Source: Candidatus Kaistia colombiensis (GTDB lineage: Bacteria > Pseudomonadota > Alphaproteobacteria > Rhizobiales > Kaistiaceae). Taken from it: a stretch of DNA of 64,000 nucleotides. Each line of letters starts with the position of its first letter. Position 1 is the stretch's first letter. Below, piece by piece: positions 1 through 8,420 of the stretch. The notes below the pieces were generated by a model. It saw only the letters and a list, made by a program, of their open reading frames with translations. It made no database searches and was not told the DNA's origin. The stretch covers positions 1,874,501 through 1,938,500 of the forward strand of contig CP119318.1 of NCBI GenBank assembly GCA_029203105.1. Reading direction: 5' to 3'. The translations under genes and the position numbers were made by a program.

Positions 1-2
1 CC

Positions 3-695
3 GCCTACGCCATCCTGGCGACGCTGCGGGCGCGCGGCGTGGTCACCGATGTCGGCGAGGGCATGACCCGGCGCTACCGGCTCGGCTTGTCGCTGCTGCG
101 GCTCGGTGATCTCGCCGTCGCCAATACGGGCCTCGCCGATGTCGCACTGCCGGTGCTGCGCGACTTGACGCAGGAGATCGGCATGACCTCGCGCGTCGCC
201 ATGATGGATGACGGCTTCGCGGTAGTGATCGGCCGCGTCGATGCGCCGGGCGCGATCCGCTTCGATGCCGCGCTCGGCCGTCGCGAAAAGCCGCATTGCT
301 CCGGCGTCGGCAAGGTCCTGCTCGCCGCCATGCCCCGGCCCGCGGCGCTGGCCTTGCTGGAGCGCGTCGGCTATCCGGCCCGGACGCCGAAATCACTGAC
401 CTCGATCGTCGCGCTCAGCGACGACCTCGACCGCATCGTCGCCCGCCACTATGCGATCGACGACGAGGAAGACCACGAAGGCATCATCTGTGTCGCGGCG
501 GGGGTGTTCGGCCGTGGCGGCCAGACGCTCGGCGCCATCAGCGTGACGACGCTGAAGCAATTGTTGCCGCTGGAACAGGTCGCGACCATCGCCGAGCCGC
601 TGGTGCGCCACGCCGACCTGATCTCGCGCGCGCTCGGCGGCCCGTCGGCGCAGGAAGCCTGGGCGCTGCGGCCGCTGACGGAAGCGCGGCTGTGA
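3..695 (+). CDS. IclR-family transcriptional regulator, 3' part (start lies before the window)
   Basis: The reading frame is open from the first bases of the window and ends with TGA at 693-695, so the start codon and most of the N-terminal winged helix are outside. The visible protein (about 230 residues) begins in the last helix and wing of the HTH domain and continues into an IclR effector-binding domain, with the typical stretch around 'GIICVAAGVFG' and the C-terminal 'GAISVTT'. IclR proteins sense small metabolites and usually repress or activate neighbouring catabolic operons. The stop overlaps the GTG start of the aldose epimerase gene, so the two are cotranscribed. It could bind the palindrome at 1756-1778, but that link is only inference. 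Confidence 0.85.
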   Translation, partial: AYAILATLRARGVVTDVGEGMTRRYRLGLSLLRLGDLAVANTGLADVALPVLRDLTQEIGMTSRVAMMDDGFAVVIGRVDAPGAIRFDAALGRREKPHCSGVGKVLLAAMPRPAALALLERVGYPARTPKSLTSIVALSDDLDRIVARHYAIDDEEDHEGIICVAAGVFGRGGQTLGAISVTTLKQLLPLEQVATIAEPLVRHADLISRALGGPSAQEAWALRPLTEARL

Positions 696-1588
696 CGGCG
701 CCGGGAGCCGCGGTCGAACTGGCGACCGAACGCTTCCGCCTGACGCTGCTGCCGGAACTGGGCGGCCGCATCGCTGTCTGCCAGTGGCGGCATCCGGACG
801 GGCGCTGGCTCGATCTGATCCGGCCGATGTCGTCGCCCTATGACGGCGACGAGGAGGCCGGCTGCTTTCCGCTGACGCCCTTTTCCAACCGACTGCGCGA
901 CGGGCGTTTCACCTTCGAAGGCCGCGACATTCACATGCCGCGCAACACGCCGGGGCCGCATGTCGAGCACGGCCATGGCTGGCAGCGGCCATGGGCGGTC
1001 GTCGCGAGCGAGCCGGACCGGATCGTGCTCGGCTATGAGCATGCCGGCGACGCTTGGCCATTTCCCTATGCGGCGATGCAGACCATCGAGGTGACGCGGG
1101 ACCGGTTGCGGGTCCGGCTGACGGCGCATAATCGCGGGACGGAGCCGATGCCCTATGGCTTCGGCCTGCATCCCTTCTTCCCTGCGACGCCGCAGACGAC
1201 GCTCGAAGCCCGCGTCGAGACGGCGTGGCATGTCGACGACGAGATCATGCCGGTCCGCCTCGCTCCGGCTGCCGAACTCTGGGGCGACGCGCCGCGACTG
1301 GTGGTCGGGCAGGCTGCGCTCGACACGGCCTTCGCCGGCTGGGACGGCGCGGCGACGATACGCTGGCCGGAGCATGGCGCCGGATTGGGCATGATCGCCG
1401 ACGCGCCGCTGCGCCATCTCGTCGTCTATACGCCACCCGGCGCCGGCCATTTCTGCGCCGAGCCGGTAAGCCACTGCACCGACGCCTTCAACCTCGCAAC
1501 CGGCCGGAACGACACGGGAATATTGGTTCTGGCGCCGGGCACGGCCCTGACGACGGCGATCACGCTCACCCCCTTCGCCTTGTCGTGA
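692..1588 (+). CDS. aldose 1-epimerase (galactose mutarotase-like)
   Basis: Aldose 1-epimerases interconvert alpha and beta anomers of free sugars in the cytoplasm. The frame is longer upstream, but the GTG at 692 overlaps the stop of the IclR gene (GTGA) and gives a 298-residue protein of normal family length. Family landmarks are visible: 'SNR' near residue 65 (the sugar-binding N-R pair), 'HGHGW' at 93-97 and 'GLHPFF' at 158-163, carrying the two conserved histidines. A late 'CAEPVSH' segment may supply the acidic residue. Translational coupling to an IclR regulator suggests the pair belongs to a sugar catabolic unit extending left of the window. The sugar specificity cannot be read. Confidence 0.85.
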   Translation: MTAPGAAVELATERFRLTLLPELGGRIAVCQWRHPDGRWLDLIRPMSSPYDGDEEAGCFPLTPFSNRLRDGRFTFEGRDIHMPRNTPGPHVEHGHGWQRPWAVVASEPDRIVLGYEHAGDAWPFPYAAMQTIEVTRDRLRVRLTAHNRGTEPMPYGFGLHPFFPATPQTTLEARVETAWHVDDEIMPVRLAPAAELWGDAPRLVVGQAALDTAFAGWDGAATIRWPEHGAGLGMIADAPLRHLVVYTPPGAGHFCAEPVSHCTDAFNLATGRNDTGILVLAPGTALTTAITLTPFALS

Positions 1589-1723
1589 CACAGCTGCCGC
1601 CGTCCGCCGGCAATCGATGAATGCTTCGTCCCAAAGCGGTTTGACTGATTTTCGGGCAGCGAACCCAGAATAGATCGCACCGAAAACTAATACGCGAAGG
1701 CCTTACGCTCGGGAAAACGTGCG

Positions 1724-1752
1724 TTGACATTCGGCTTCAGCAAACCTAGCAT
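1724..1752 (+). promoter_or_regulatory. sigma70-type promoter for the polar amino-acid ABC operon
   Basis: TTGACA (1724-1729), 17 bases, then TAGCAT (1747-1752). The -35 hexamer is perfect and the spacing ideal. Transcription would start near 1759, inside the palindrome at 1756-1778. The rest of the gap between 1589 and 1884 shows nothing else I can assign. Confidence 0.6.
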
Positions 1753-1755
1753 TTA

Positions 1756-1778
1756 ATTACAGAACGCTGTTCTGTAAT
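1756..1778. promoter_or_regulatory. perfect inverted-repeat operator over the transcription start
   Basis: Two 10-base arms, ATTACAGAAC and GTTCTGTAAT, are exact reverse complements separated by GCT. A further partial half (TACAGAAT) follows at about 1778-1785. Its position immediately after the -10 box fits a repressor site. The IclR regulator at the left edge is a possible ligand; a regulator elsewhere is equally possible. Confidence 0.6.
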
Positions 1779-1884
1779 ACAGAATAATTTGGGTGAGCCG
1801 GGCAGGGTTTTCTTCGCGAGTACTGCCGCGGCTGGTTTCCTTGAAAAGCTGCCGTGCATCGGTTCCTGAGACGGAAGGCGTCCC

Positions 1885-2634
1885 GTGCTGACGACATTCA
1901 TCAATCTGTTCAATTTCGAGGGCGTCGGGGACTATTTCCCGGATCTGATGCGCGGCGCTGCCATCAGCCTGCAGCTTACCTTCTGCGTCATGCTTATCGC
2001 CCTGCCGCTCGGCCTCTTGCTGGCGCTGGCGAAGATCGGCCGCTCGCGAATTCTTCGTATCGCCGCTTCGTTTTACATCGAGGTGGTGCGTGGAACGCCA
2101 TGCCTGCTGCAGTTGTTCTACATCTACTTCGTACTGCCGGCGTTCGGCATCCGGTTTGACCCGTTCATGGCCGGTGTCATCGGCCTGTCGATCAACTACT
2201 CCGCCTATCTGGCCGAGGTCTATCGCGCCGGCATCGCGGCCATCCCGCATGGCCAGGTCGAGGCCGCCAAGGCGCTCGGCATGTCGCGCCGCAAGATGCT
2301 GCGCCTGATCATCCTGCCACAGGCGATCCGTGTCGTGGTTCCGCCGCTCGGCAATTATTGCATCTCGCTGTTCAAGGATACATCGCTGGTATCGATCGTA
2401 ACGGTGCGTGAATTGATCTTCACCGGCCAGATCATCTCGTCGACGAATTTTCAGTACTTCACCGTATTCACGATCATCGGCGCGATCTATTTGTTCTTCT
2501 CCTATCCGGCGGCGCTGTTCGTCCGCTACCTGGAAAAGCGCATGGCGATCGGCGCACGGCGCCCGGCCATCGTGCCGACCGACGTCGCCCCCGTTGCCGC
2601 CACCGAGGCCGTCGAAGGGGCCAGCAAGTCATGA
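1885..2634 (+). CDS. polar amino-acid ABC transporter permease (HisM/GlnP family)
   Basis: Inner-membrane subunit of an amino-acid or opine importer. The 249-residue protein starts at GTG 1885, preceded by a purine-rich GGAAGG. It has about five hydrophobic segments and the binding-protein-dependent permease EAA region near residues 128-150 ('EAAKALGMSRRKMLRLIILPQAIR'-like; the E-A-A, G and I-x-L-P-Q-A residues are all present), which docks on the ATPase. It is the only permease of this operon, so it would act as a homodimer unless another subunit is elsewhere. The next gene overlaps its stop by four bases (ATGA). Confidence 0.88.
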   Translation: MLTTFINLFNFEGVGDYFPDLMRGAAISLQLTFCVMLIALPLGLLLALAKIGRSRILRIAASFYIEVVRGTPCLLQLFYIYFVLPAFGIRFDPFMAGVIGLSINYSAYLAEVYRAGIAAIPHGQVEAAKALGMSRRKMLRLIILPQAIRVVVPPLGNYCISLFKDTSLVSIVTVRELIFTGQIISSTNFQYFTVFTIIGAIYLFFSYPAALFVRYLEKRMAIGARRPAIVPTDVAPVAATEAVEGASKS

Positions 2635-3416
2635 TCCGCCTCGATTGCATCAATAAGCACTACGGCGCCCATCACGTCCTCAAGGACGTCTCGCTGACGG
2701 TCGACAAGGCGGAGGTCGTCTGTGTGATCGGCCCGTCCGGCTCCGGCAAGTCGACGATGCTTCGCTGTATCAACAACATGGAAGAGATCGGCTCCGGCAC
2801 GATCTCGATCGATGGCCAGCCCGTCTATCGCTACGAGCGGGACGGCAAGCTGGTCGTCGACAGCGAGAAGCAGATCGAGGCGATCCGCGCCAAGGTCGGC
2901 ATGGTGTTCCAGTCGTTCAACCTGTTCCCGCATCTGACGGTGACGGAGAACATCACGGTGGCGCCGATCCATGTGCTTGGCCGGTCGCGTGGCGAGGCGA
3001 CCGACATCGCGCTCGCGCTGCTCGAAAAGGTCGGCCTGGCGCAGAAGGCGCAGGCCTATCCGCATGAGTTGTCCGGCGGCCAGCAGCAGCGCGTCGCCAT
3101 CGCCCGCGCCCTCGCCATGCGGCCGAAGGCGATCCTGTTCGACGAGGTGACCTCGGCGCTCGATCCCGAGCTGGTTGGCGAGGTGCTGCGCGTCATGCGG
3201 GCGCTGGCCGACGATGGCATGACCATGGTCGTTGTCACGCATGAGATGGGCTTCGCCCGCGAGGTGTCGGACCGGGTCGTGTTCATGGCCGACGGCAGGA
3301 TCGTCGAGAGCGGCAAGCCGCACGAGCTTTTCTCCGCCCCGCAACAGGAGCGGACCCGGGACTTCCTGCGATCCGTGCTCGAACGCAACAAGGAAATGAG
3401 CGCGGCCAGTCGATAG
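2631..3416 (+). CDS. polar amino-acid ABC transporter ATP-binding protein (GlnQ/HisP family)
   Basis: ATPase that powers the importer made with the genes on either side. The 261-residue protein has Walker A 'GPSGSGKST' at residues 34-42, the Q-loop 'MVFQSFNLFPHLTV' near 91-104, the signature 'LSGGQQQR' from 147, Walker B 'ILFDEVTSALDPE' near 168 and the switch histidine in 'VVTHEMGFA'. The wording 'FDEVTSALDPEL' is typical of the polar amino-acid class rather than of sugar importers. It starts at an ATG overlapping the permease stop, so translation is coupled. The substrate cannot be told from the ATPase. Confidence 0.92.
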   Translation: MIRLDCINKHYGAHHVLKDVSLTVDKAEVVCVIGPSGSGKSTMLRCINNMEEIGSGTISIDGQPVYRYERDGKLVVDSEKQIEAIRAKVGMVFQSFNLFPHLTVTENITVAPIHVLGRSRGEATDIALALLEKVGLAQKAQAYPHELSGGQQQRVAIARALAMRPKAILFDEVTSALDPELVGEVLRVMRALADDGMTMVVVTHEMGFAREVSDRVVFMADGRIVESGKPHELFSAPQQERTRDFLRSVLERNKEMSAASR

Positions 3417-3449
3417 ACGTTTCGAACAAGAAAACGAGGGGAATATCCA

Positions 3450-4304
3450 GTGAAACTGACCAGTCTTGTCTTTGCTTCCGTGATTGCCGGCGTCATGTCG
3501 GCTTCCGCCGCCTTTGCCGGCGACATCGGCGTCGGCAACGCCACCTATGACGGCGGCGACGGCTCCTACAAGCGCGCCATCGCGGACGGCATCACGCTGC
3601 TGATCGCCGCCGATCCGCCGAACACCTTCCAGGACGAGAAGACCAAGGAATATGACGGCACCGACGTCCGCATTTTCCGCGAAGTGACCAAGCGCCTCGG
3701 CATCGACAAGGTGACCTGGCAGCTCATCCCCTTCGACGCGATGGTGCCAACGCTGCTTTCGAAGCGTGGCGACGTGATCGTCGACAATCTGCATGAGAAC
3801 GAGAAGCGGCTGAAGGTTCTGGCTTTCACCGGCCCGTCCTACTGGTATGGCTCGGGCGTCACCGTCGCGAAGGGCAACCCGCATGACATCCATAGCTGGG
3901 ACGATTTTGCCGGCAAGACGGTCGGCACGCTGCGTGGCTCGGTCAATCACGGCCTGCTCGAGAAGCGGACCGACCTGAAGGAACTCAAGCTCTACACCAG
4001 CAACGAGGCCGAGTTCTCCGACATCATCGCCGGACGTCTCGACGTCGGCATGGAAGACGACATCAAGGTCGGCCAGTTCCTGAAGAAGCACCCCGACGCC
4101 GCCATGGAGCTGGTTTCTGACTACAAGCCGCTTCCGGAAGAATATGGCTATGCCCGCTATGCGCTGCGCAAGGAAGACGTCGACCTGAACAGCGCGATCT
4201 CGCGTGCGCTCGCTGAAATCCGCGCCGATGGCACCATGTCCGCCATCATCAAGGAATTCGGCTACACCGACCGCAATCTCTGGTTCTTCCCGGTCAGCAA
4301 GTAA
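3450..4304 (+). CDS. periplasmic amino-acid binding protein (SBP family 3)
   Basis: Periplasmic receptor for the importer encoded just upstream. The GTG at 3450 begins a clear Sec signal peptide (K, hydrophobic core, cleavage after 'SAAFA' near residue 24). The 284-residue body follows the family-3 pattern: an N-lobe beginning 'ITLLIAADPPNTFQDE', a 'DGTDVRIFREV' helix, 'VDNLHENEKR' and the hinge-region 'DFAGKTVGTLRGS'. It is the last gene of the operon, 33 bases after the ATPase gene, and is followed by a strong intrinsic terminator. The ligand is likely polar, but which amino acid or derivative cannot be read. Confidence 0.88.
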   Translation: MKLTSLVFASVIAGVMSASAAFAGDIGVGNATYDGGDGSYKRAIADGITLLIAADPPNTFQDEKTKEYDGTDVRIFREVTKRLGIDKVTWQLIPFDAMVPTLLSKRGDVIVDNLHENEKRLKVLAFTGPSYWYGSGVTVAKGNPHDIHSWDDFAGKTVGTLRGSVNHGLLEKRTDLKELKLYTSNEAEFSDIIAGRLDVGMEDDIKVGQFLKKHPDAAMELVSDYKPLPEEYGYARYALRKEDVDLNSAISRALAEIRADGTMSAIIKEFGYTDRNLWFFPVSK

Positions 4305-4356
4305 CGGCGGCTCCGCTCGGTCGCACGGGCCGGGTGGAATTCGGGATCGCGATCTC

Positions 4357-4386
4357 GCAGGTCGGCTCAAGCCGGCCTGCTTTTTT
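4357..4386 (+). terminator. rho-independent terminator of the amino-acid ABC operon
   Basis: Stem GCAGGTCGGC (4357-4366), loop TCAA, stem GCCGGCCTGC (4371-4380), with one wobble pair, followed by six T residues. The remaining gap up to 4603 holds only a short GC hairpin (CCGGCCGTCCGGCCGG near 4569-4584) ahead of the aldo/keto reductase. Confidence 0.85.
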
Positions 4387-4603
4387 GTTGGTACCGGCGG
4401 GGTTTGCGACCGCATTGCATTTGCTTCCGAGGCCAAGTCGCGCAAGGGTAGGGCGTGCGTCGACCGGCTGTCGCGCCGCATCCTGGGCGACCCTGTCGCC
4501 GCGAGCGCGGAATTCTCCCTGGCCGGCCCCAGACCACGGATTCGGGAGCACGCGCGGCAGGGCGCGCACCGGCCGTCCGGCCGGTGAAATGAAAGAACAA
4601 GAT

Positions 4604-5590
4604 ATGAAGAAGCGGCAGCTTGGGCGCACGGGCGCCCAGATCTCGGAAATCGGCTTCGGCGCCTGGCAGATCGGCGGATCCTGGGGCGATGTGAGCGAGG
4701 CGGACGGCAAGAAGGCCCTGAACGCCGCCCTCGACGCCGGCGTCACCTTCATCGATACCGCCGACGTCTATGGCGACGGCCGCTCGGAGAAGATCATCGC
4801 CGAGGTGCTGAAGGAACGCGGCGGCGATCGCCCCTTCGTCGCCACCAAGGCGGGCCGCCGGCTCAGCCCGCATGTCGCCGACGGTTATACCGGCGCCAAT
4901 ATCGAGGCCTTTATCGATCGCAGCCTTAGGAATCTGCAGGTCGAGACGCTCGATCTCGTGCAGCTGCATTGCCCGCCGACCGACGTCTACTATCGCCCCG
5001 ATTTCTTCGGCGAACTCGACGGCCTCGTCGCCAAGGGCAAGATCCGCAACTACGGCGTTTCGGTCGAGCGGGTCGAGGAAGCGCTGAAGGCAATCGAATA
5101 TCCTGCTGTCGCCACCGTCCAGATCATCTACAATATCTTCCGTCAGCGTCCGCATGACCTCTTCTTCGCCGAGGCGATCAAGAAGAACATCGGCGTCATC
5201 GTCCGCGTGCCGCTGGCCTCCGGCCTGCTTTCGGGCAAGATCACCCGCGACACCGCCTTCCGGGCTGACGACCACCGCAATTTCAACCGCCACGGCGAGG
5301 CGTTCGACGTCGGCGAGACGTTTGCCGGCGTGCCGTTCGAAGTGGCATTGCAGGCGGTCGACGAGCTGCGCCCCTTGCTGCCGGCCGACGTCGCGATGTC
5401 GACCTTCGCGCTGCGCTGGATCCTGCTGCAGCGGGCTGTTTCGGTGGTGATCCCGGGCGCCCGCAACGAGGCGCAGGCGCGTTCCAACGCCGCCGCCAGC
5501 GATCTTGCCGGCATCTCTCCGGAGAACCGGGCCCGCATCGTCGAGATCTACGATCGGCTGGTCAAGCCGCACGTCCACCAGCGCTGGTAG
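4604..5590 (+). CDS. aldo/keto reductase
   Basis: NAD(P)H-dependent oxidoreductase of the AKR superfamily acting on a sugar or small carbonyl compound in the cytoplasm. I chose the ATG at 4604 because the protein then begins 'MKKRQLGRTG', the usual AKR start, and a purine-rich AAAGAAC precedes it; an in-frame ATG at 4589 is the alternative. The catalytic tetrad is visible: D51 and Y56 in 'FIDTADVYG', K82 in 'ATKAG', H122 in 'LVQLHCPP'. Length, 328 residues, is normal. The C-terminal 'SVVIPGARNEAQA' segment binds the cofactor phosphate region in relatives. It stands alone behind a terminator. Confidence 0.88.
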   Translation: MKKRQLGRTGAQISEIGFGAWQIGGSWGDVSEADGKKALNAALDAGVTFIDTADVYGDGRSEKIIAEVLKERGGDRPFVATKAGRRLSPHVADGYTGANIEAFIDRSLRNLQVETLDLVQLHCPPTDVYYRPDFFGELDGLVAKGKIRNYGVSVERVEEALKAIEYPAVATVQIIYNIFRQRPHDLFFAEAIKKNIGVIVRVPLASGLLSGKITRDTAFRADDHRNFNRHGEAFDVGETFAGVPFEVALQAVDELRPLLPADVAMSTFALRWILLQRAVSVVIPGARNEAQARSNAAASDLAGISPENRARIVEIYDRLVKPHVHQRW

Positions 5591-5663
5591 GCGCAGACCT
5601 GCGTAGGCGGGGCATCCGCGAAGCGGATACCGGGTCGCGCGAAGAAAGTGCGATAGAACAACA

Positions 5664-5708
5664 GTCAGAGCAGGTTAGCGTTTCCATGAGACGACGATCT
5701 GCTCTGAC
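5664..5708. repeat. palindromic element between convergent genes
   Basis: GTCAGAGCAG (5664-5673) and CTGCTCTGAC (5699-5708) are exact inverted arms around a 25-base centre. There is no T-run. It lies between the aldo/keto reductase (+) and a permease (-), so it may act as a bidirectional stop or be a member of a dispersed palindromic repeat family. Confidence 0.55.
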
Positions 5709-5717
5709 ACGCGCCGC

Positions 5718-6698
5718 TTATTCTGCCGGCGATTGTGCCAGCGCCGACATCTGGCGGCGGGCGCGCAGGCTCGTCCATTGCTGGTCGGCCAGTACGCCGA
5801 TCAGGATGACGCCACCCATCACCGCGAAATTGAGCGAGGAGGGGATGCCGAGCAGATTGACGAGGTTTTGCAACTCCTGCAGCAGGATCGTGCCCAACAC
5901 GACGCCGACGATCGATCCTTCGCCGCCGCGTAGCGAGCAGCCGCCCAGCACCGCCGCCGCGATGGCATAGAGCTCGTAGAAACTGCCATGCGACGCAGGC
6001 GAGATCGAGCGCGTGTACATGGCGAAATAGATGGCGGCGAGCGCCGTCAGGGCGCCGCAGATGATGTAGGCCGCGGTGATGGTCCGCCCGGTGCGGATGC
6101 CCGAAAAACGCGCCGCCTCCTCGTTCTTGCCGATCGCGAACAGATGTCGGCCAAACACCGATCGGTGCAGCACGATCCAGGCAATGATCGCGACCACCAC
6201 CATGCAGATGAACGAGTTTGGAATGCCATACACCCGGCCGGCCGTCAGCCATTCGAGCGTCGGGAAGCTGACGCCGAAGGCGAAACCGGCGGTGCCATCA
6301 GCCGTGTAGAAGCGGGCAACGCCACGATAGATCAGCAGGCCGCACAGCGTCACGACGAAGGGCTGCATTTTGAACCGCGTCACCAGCGTGCCATGCGCGA
6401 TGCCGATGACAACGCCGATGCCGAGCGTGATGACGACAGCGAGTGGCCATGGCACGCCGCGATTGCCGATCAGGTCGATGAAGATGACACCCAGCAGGGC
6501 GACGACCGAGCCGATGGAGAGCTCGATGCCGCCGGTGATGATGACGAACGCCTCGGCGATCGACAGCAGTCCGAACAGGCCTACCTGATTGGCTGTATTG
6601 GCGATGTTGATCGGCAGCAGGAAGCGCGGGTTGATGAACGCGACGACCGCGCCCACCACCAGGATCAGCACCAGAAGGCCGAGATCTTTCTTGGTCAT
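5718..6698 (-). CDS. sugar ABC transporter permease (RbsC-like, CUT2)
   Basis: Inner-membrane subunit of a ribose/xylose-type monosaccharide importer. The 326-residue protein begins at ATG 6698, which overlaps the stop of the ATPase gene by four bases. It is strongly hydrophobic with eight to ten membrane segments and shows CUT2 landmarks: 'GGIELSIGSVVALLGV' near residues 61-76 and the late 'AAAVLGGCSLRGGEGSIVGVVLG'. It is the last gene of a three-gene minus-strand operon (binding protein, double ATPase, permease). Specificity cannot be read from the permease. Confidence 0.9.
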   Translation of the reverse strand: MTKKDLGLLVLILVVGAVVAFINPRFLLPINIANTANQVGLFGLLSIAEAFVIITGGIELSIGSVVALLGVIFIDLIGNRGVPWPLAVVITLGIGVVIGIAHGTLVTRFKMQPFVVTLCGLLIYRGVARFYTADGTAGFAFGVSFPTLEWLTAGRVYGIPNSFICMVVVAIIAWIVLHRSVFGRHLFAIGKNEEAARFSGIRTGRTITAAYIICGALTALAAIYFAMYTRSISPASHGSFYELYAIAAAVLGGCSLRGGEGSIVGVVLGTILLQELQNLVNLLGIPSSLNFAVMGGVILIGVLADQQWTSLRARRQMSALAQSPAE

Positions 6699-8317
6699 GG
6701 AAGCCTCCGCTCTTCTTTCTGCAAATTCTTGCTCAGGGGATCCAGCCCATCCTGCCGCATGCCTGCCGGCGGCTTGCCGACCGCCAGCAACAGCACGTTT
6801 TCCTGGCTGAAATCGCGCTTCTCCAGCGTTCCGGAGATCGCGCCCTCATGCATGACGGCGATCCGGTCGGAGACCCCGATGACTTCTTCCATGTCGCTCG
6901 AGATCATCAGCACGGCGACGCCGGCCTCGGCGAGATCGCGCATCAGCCGGTAGATTTCCGCCTTGGCGCCGATGTCGATGCCGCGCGTGGGTTCATCGAG
7001 GATGATGACCTTGGGGTTCATGGCGAGCCATTTGGCGAGCACGACCTTTTGCTGGTTGCCGCCGGATAGGGATCCGGTCCGCGCCAGAACGGTCGGCGCC
7101 TTGATACCGAGGTTGCGCCGCGCCGTTTCGGCGGTGACGGCCTCCTTGCGGCGCGAGACGAGGAAATATCGGGAATGGGCGCGCAGGTTCGGCAGGGACA
7201 CGTTCTCGGCGATCGGCAGATCGAGCAGGATACCGGCCGCCTTGCGGTCTTCGGGAACGAGAAAGATGCCCTTTTCTACGGCGTCGGCGGCGGAGGCGAG
7301 CGCGATCGGCTTGCCGTCAAGCCGGATCTCGCCGCCGAGCCTGGCATCGACGCCGAACAGCACGCGCGCCAGCTCCGTCCGGCCCGCGCCGACGAGGCCG
7401 GCGAGGCCGAGGATTTCTCCGCGTCGGAGTTGGAGATTGACCTGTCGATGCGGATAGGCGGGGCTGCGCACGCCCAAGGCTTCGAGCGCGACCGCGCCCG
7501 GCCGCGCCTGATGCGTGCCGATCTGGGCCTTCAGGTCACGGCCGATCATCAGCTTGACCATTCGGTCATGCGTGTTCTGGCTGCGGTCGAGCGTCCCGGC
7601 CAGCGTGCCGTCGCGCAGCACGATGACGCGATCGGCGGCGCGTTCGATTTCGTGCAGCCGGTGCGAGATGAAGATGACGGCGATGCCCTGCGCCTTGAGG
7701 CCGGCGATCACGGCGAGCAGCTTGTCGGTTTCGGCGATCGGCAGGCTGGAGGTCGGTTCGTCGAGGATGACGAGGCGAGCGTCGAGCGATAGCGCCTTGG
7801 CGATCTCCACCATCTGCTGCTGCGCGAGCGACAGCGACGCAACGGGTGTGTCGGGCGAAAAGCCGGCGCCGACGCGTTTCAGGAGCGGTGCCACGAGCGC
7901 GCGCAGGGCCAGGCGGTCGACAAGACGAAGCAGTCCGGCGCGCGTCGGTTCGCGGCCGATATAGATGTTGGCGGCGACGTCCAGGTTGTCGAACAGGTTC
8001 AGTTCCTGGTGGACGAAGGCGATGCCGGCGCGAAGGCTCTCTTCGACGGTCAGGCCGGCGTGCGGCTCGCCGTCAATGGTGATGGTGCCGTGGTCGGGCT
8101 GGACGATGCCGCCGAGTATCTTCATCAGCGTCGACTTGCCGGCGCCATTCTCGCCGACGAGGCCGATCACCTCGCCGGGCGCGACCGTCATGGAAAAGCC
8201 CTGCAGGGCGACGACGCCCGGATAGGCCTTGCGGATGTCTGCCAGTTCGAGGAAAGGCGTCGGGTGGACGGTCACGACGCGGTCGGGGGCCAGGCTGTCT
8301 GTCATTCCATCGACCAT
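6695..8317 (-). CDS. sugar ABC transporter ATP-binding protein, two fused nucleotide-binding domains (RbsA-like)
   Basis: Powers the monosaccharide importer with the permease and binding protein on either side. The open frame runs up to 8386, but the conserved region starts after residue 20 and the ATGs at 8317 or 8305 are more plausible; I use 8317 (540 residues, family-typical is about 500). NBD1 has Walker A 'GENGAGKST', the CUT2-type signature 'LSLAQQQMVEIAKAL' and Walker B 'LVILDEPTSSL'. NBD2 has 'GLVGAGRTEL' in place of a canonical Walker A, signature 'LSGGNQQK' and 'VIILDEPTRGIDIG'. Degenerate NBD2 Walker A is normal for this family. Confidence 0.9.
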   Translation of the reverse strand: MVDGMTDSLAPDRVVTVHPTPFLELADIRKAYPGVVALQGFSMTVAPGEVIGLVGENGAGKSTLMKILGGIVQPDHGTITIDGEPHAGLTVEESLRAGIAFVHQELNLFDNLDVAANIYIGREPTRAGLLRLVDRLALRALVAPLLKRVGAGFSPDTPVASLSLAQQQMVEIAKALSLDARLVILDEPTSSLPIAETDKLLAVIAGLKAQGIAVIFISHRLHEIERAADRVIVLRDGTLAGTLDRSQNTHDRMVKLMIGRDLKAQIGTHQARPGAVALEALGVRSPAYPHRQVNLQLRRGEILGLAGLVGAGRTELARVLFGVDARLGGEIRLDGKPIALASAADAVEKGIFLVPEDRKAAGILLDLPIAENVSLPNLRAHSRYFLVSRRKEAVTAETARRNLGIKAPTVLARTGSLSGGNQQKVVLAKWLAMNPKVIILDEPTRGIDIGAKAEIYRLMRDLAEAGVAVLMISSDMEEVIGVSDRIAVMHEGAISGTLEKRDFSQENVLLLAVGKPPAGMRQDGLDPLSKNLQKEERRLP

Positions 8318-8372
8318 GATCCGCCGGGTGCGGCAGCAGTCCGATACGTCGGACGGGATGTCGAAAGCGGCT

Positions 8373-8400
8373 CCGCCTGCCCACACGGGCGGGCAGGCGG
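8373..8400 (-). promoter_or_regulatory. intercistronic hairpin after the binding-protein gene
   Basis: Exact arms CCGCCTGCCC (8373-8382) and GGGCAGGCGG (8391-8400) lie between the binding-protein stop (8421) and the ATPase start (8317). There is no T-run. It probably protects the upstream binding-protein mRNA or attenuates downstream expression. Confidence 0.5.
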
Positions 8401-8420
8401 GTGTTCAAGAAGATCGTCGG

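Noticed and set aside
449..1591. Long minus-strand open frame opposite the aldose epimerase (380 codons)
   Set aside because: High-GC shadow; composition rich in Arg/Asp/Gln, no family pattern and no Shine-Dalgarno.
2526..4481. 651-codon minus-strand frame under the amino-acid ABC operon
   Set aside because: It is the antisense of three well-supported genes and shows no domain.
8373..8400. Intercistronic hairpins as ordinary rho-independent terminators
   Set aside because: None of the six has a T-run and the downstream transport genes need transcription through them.
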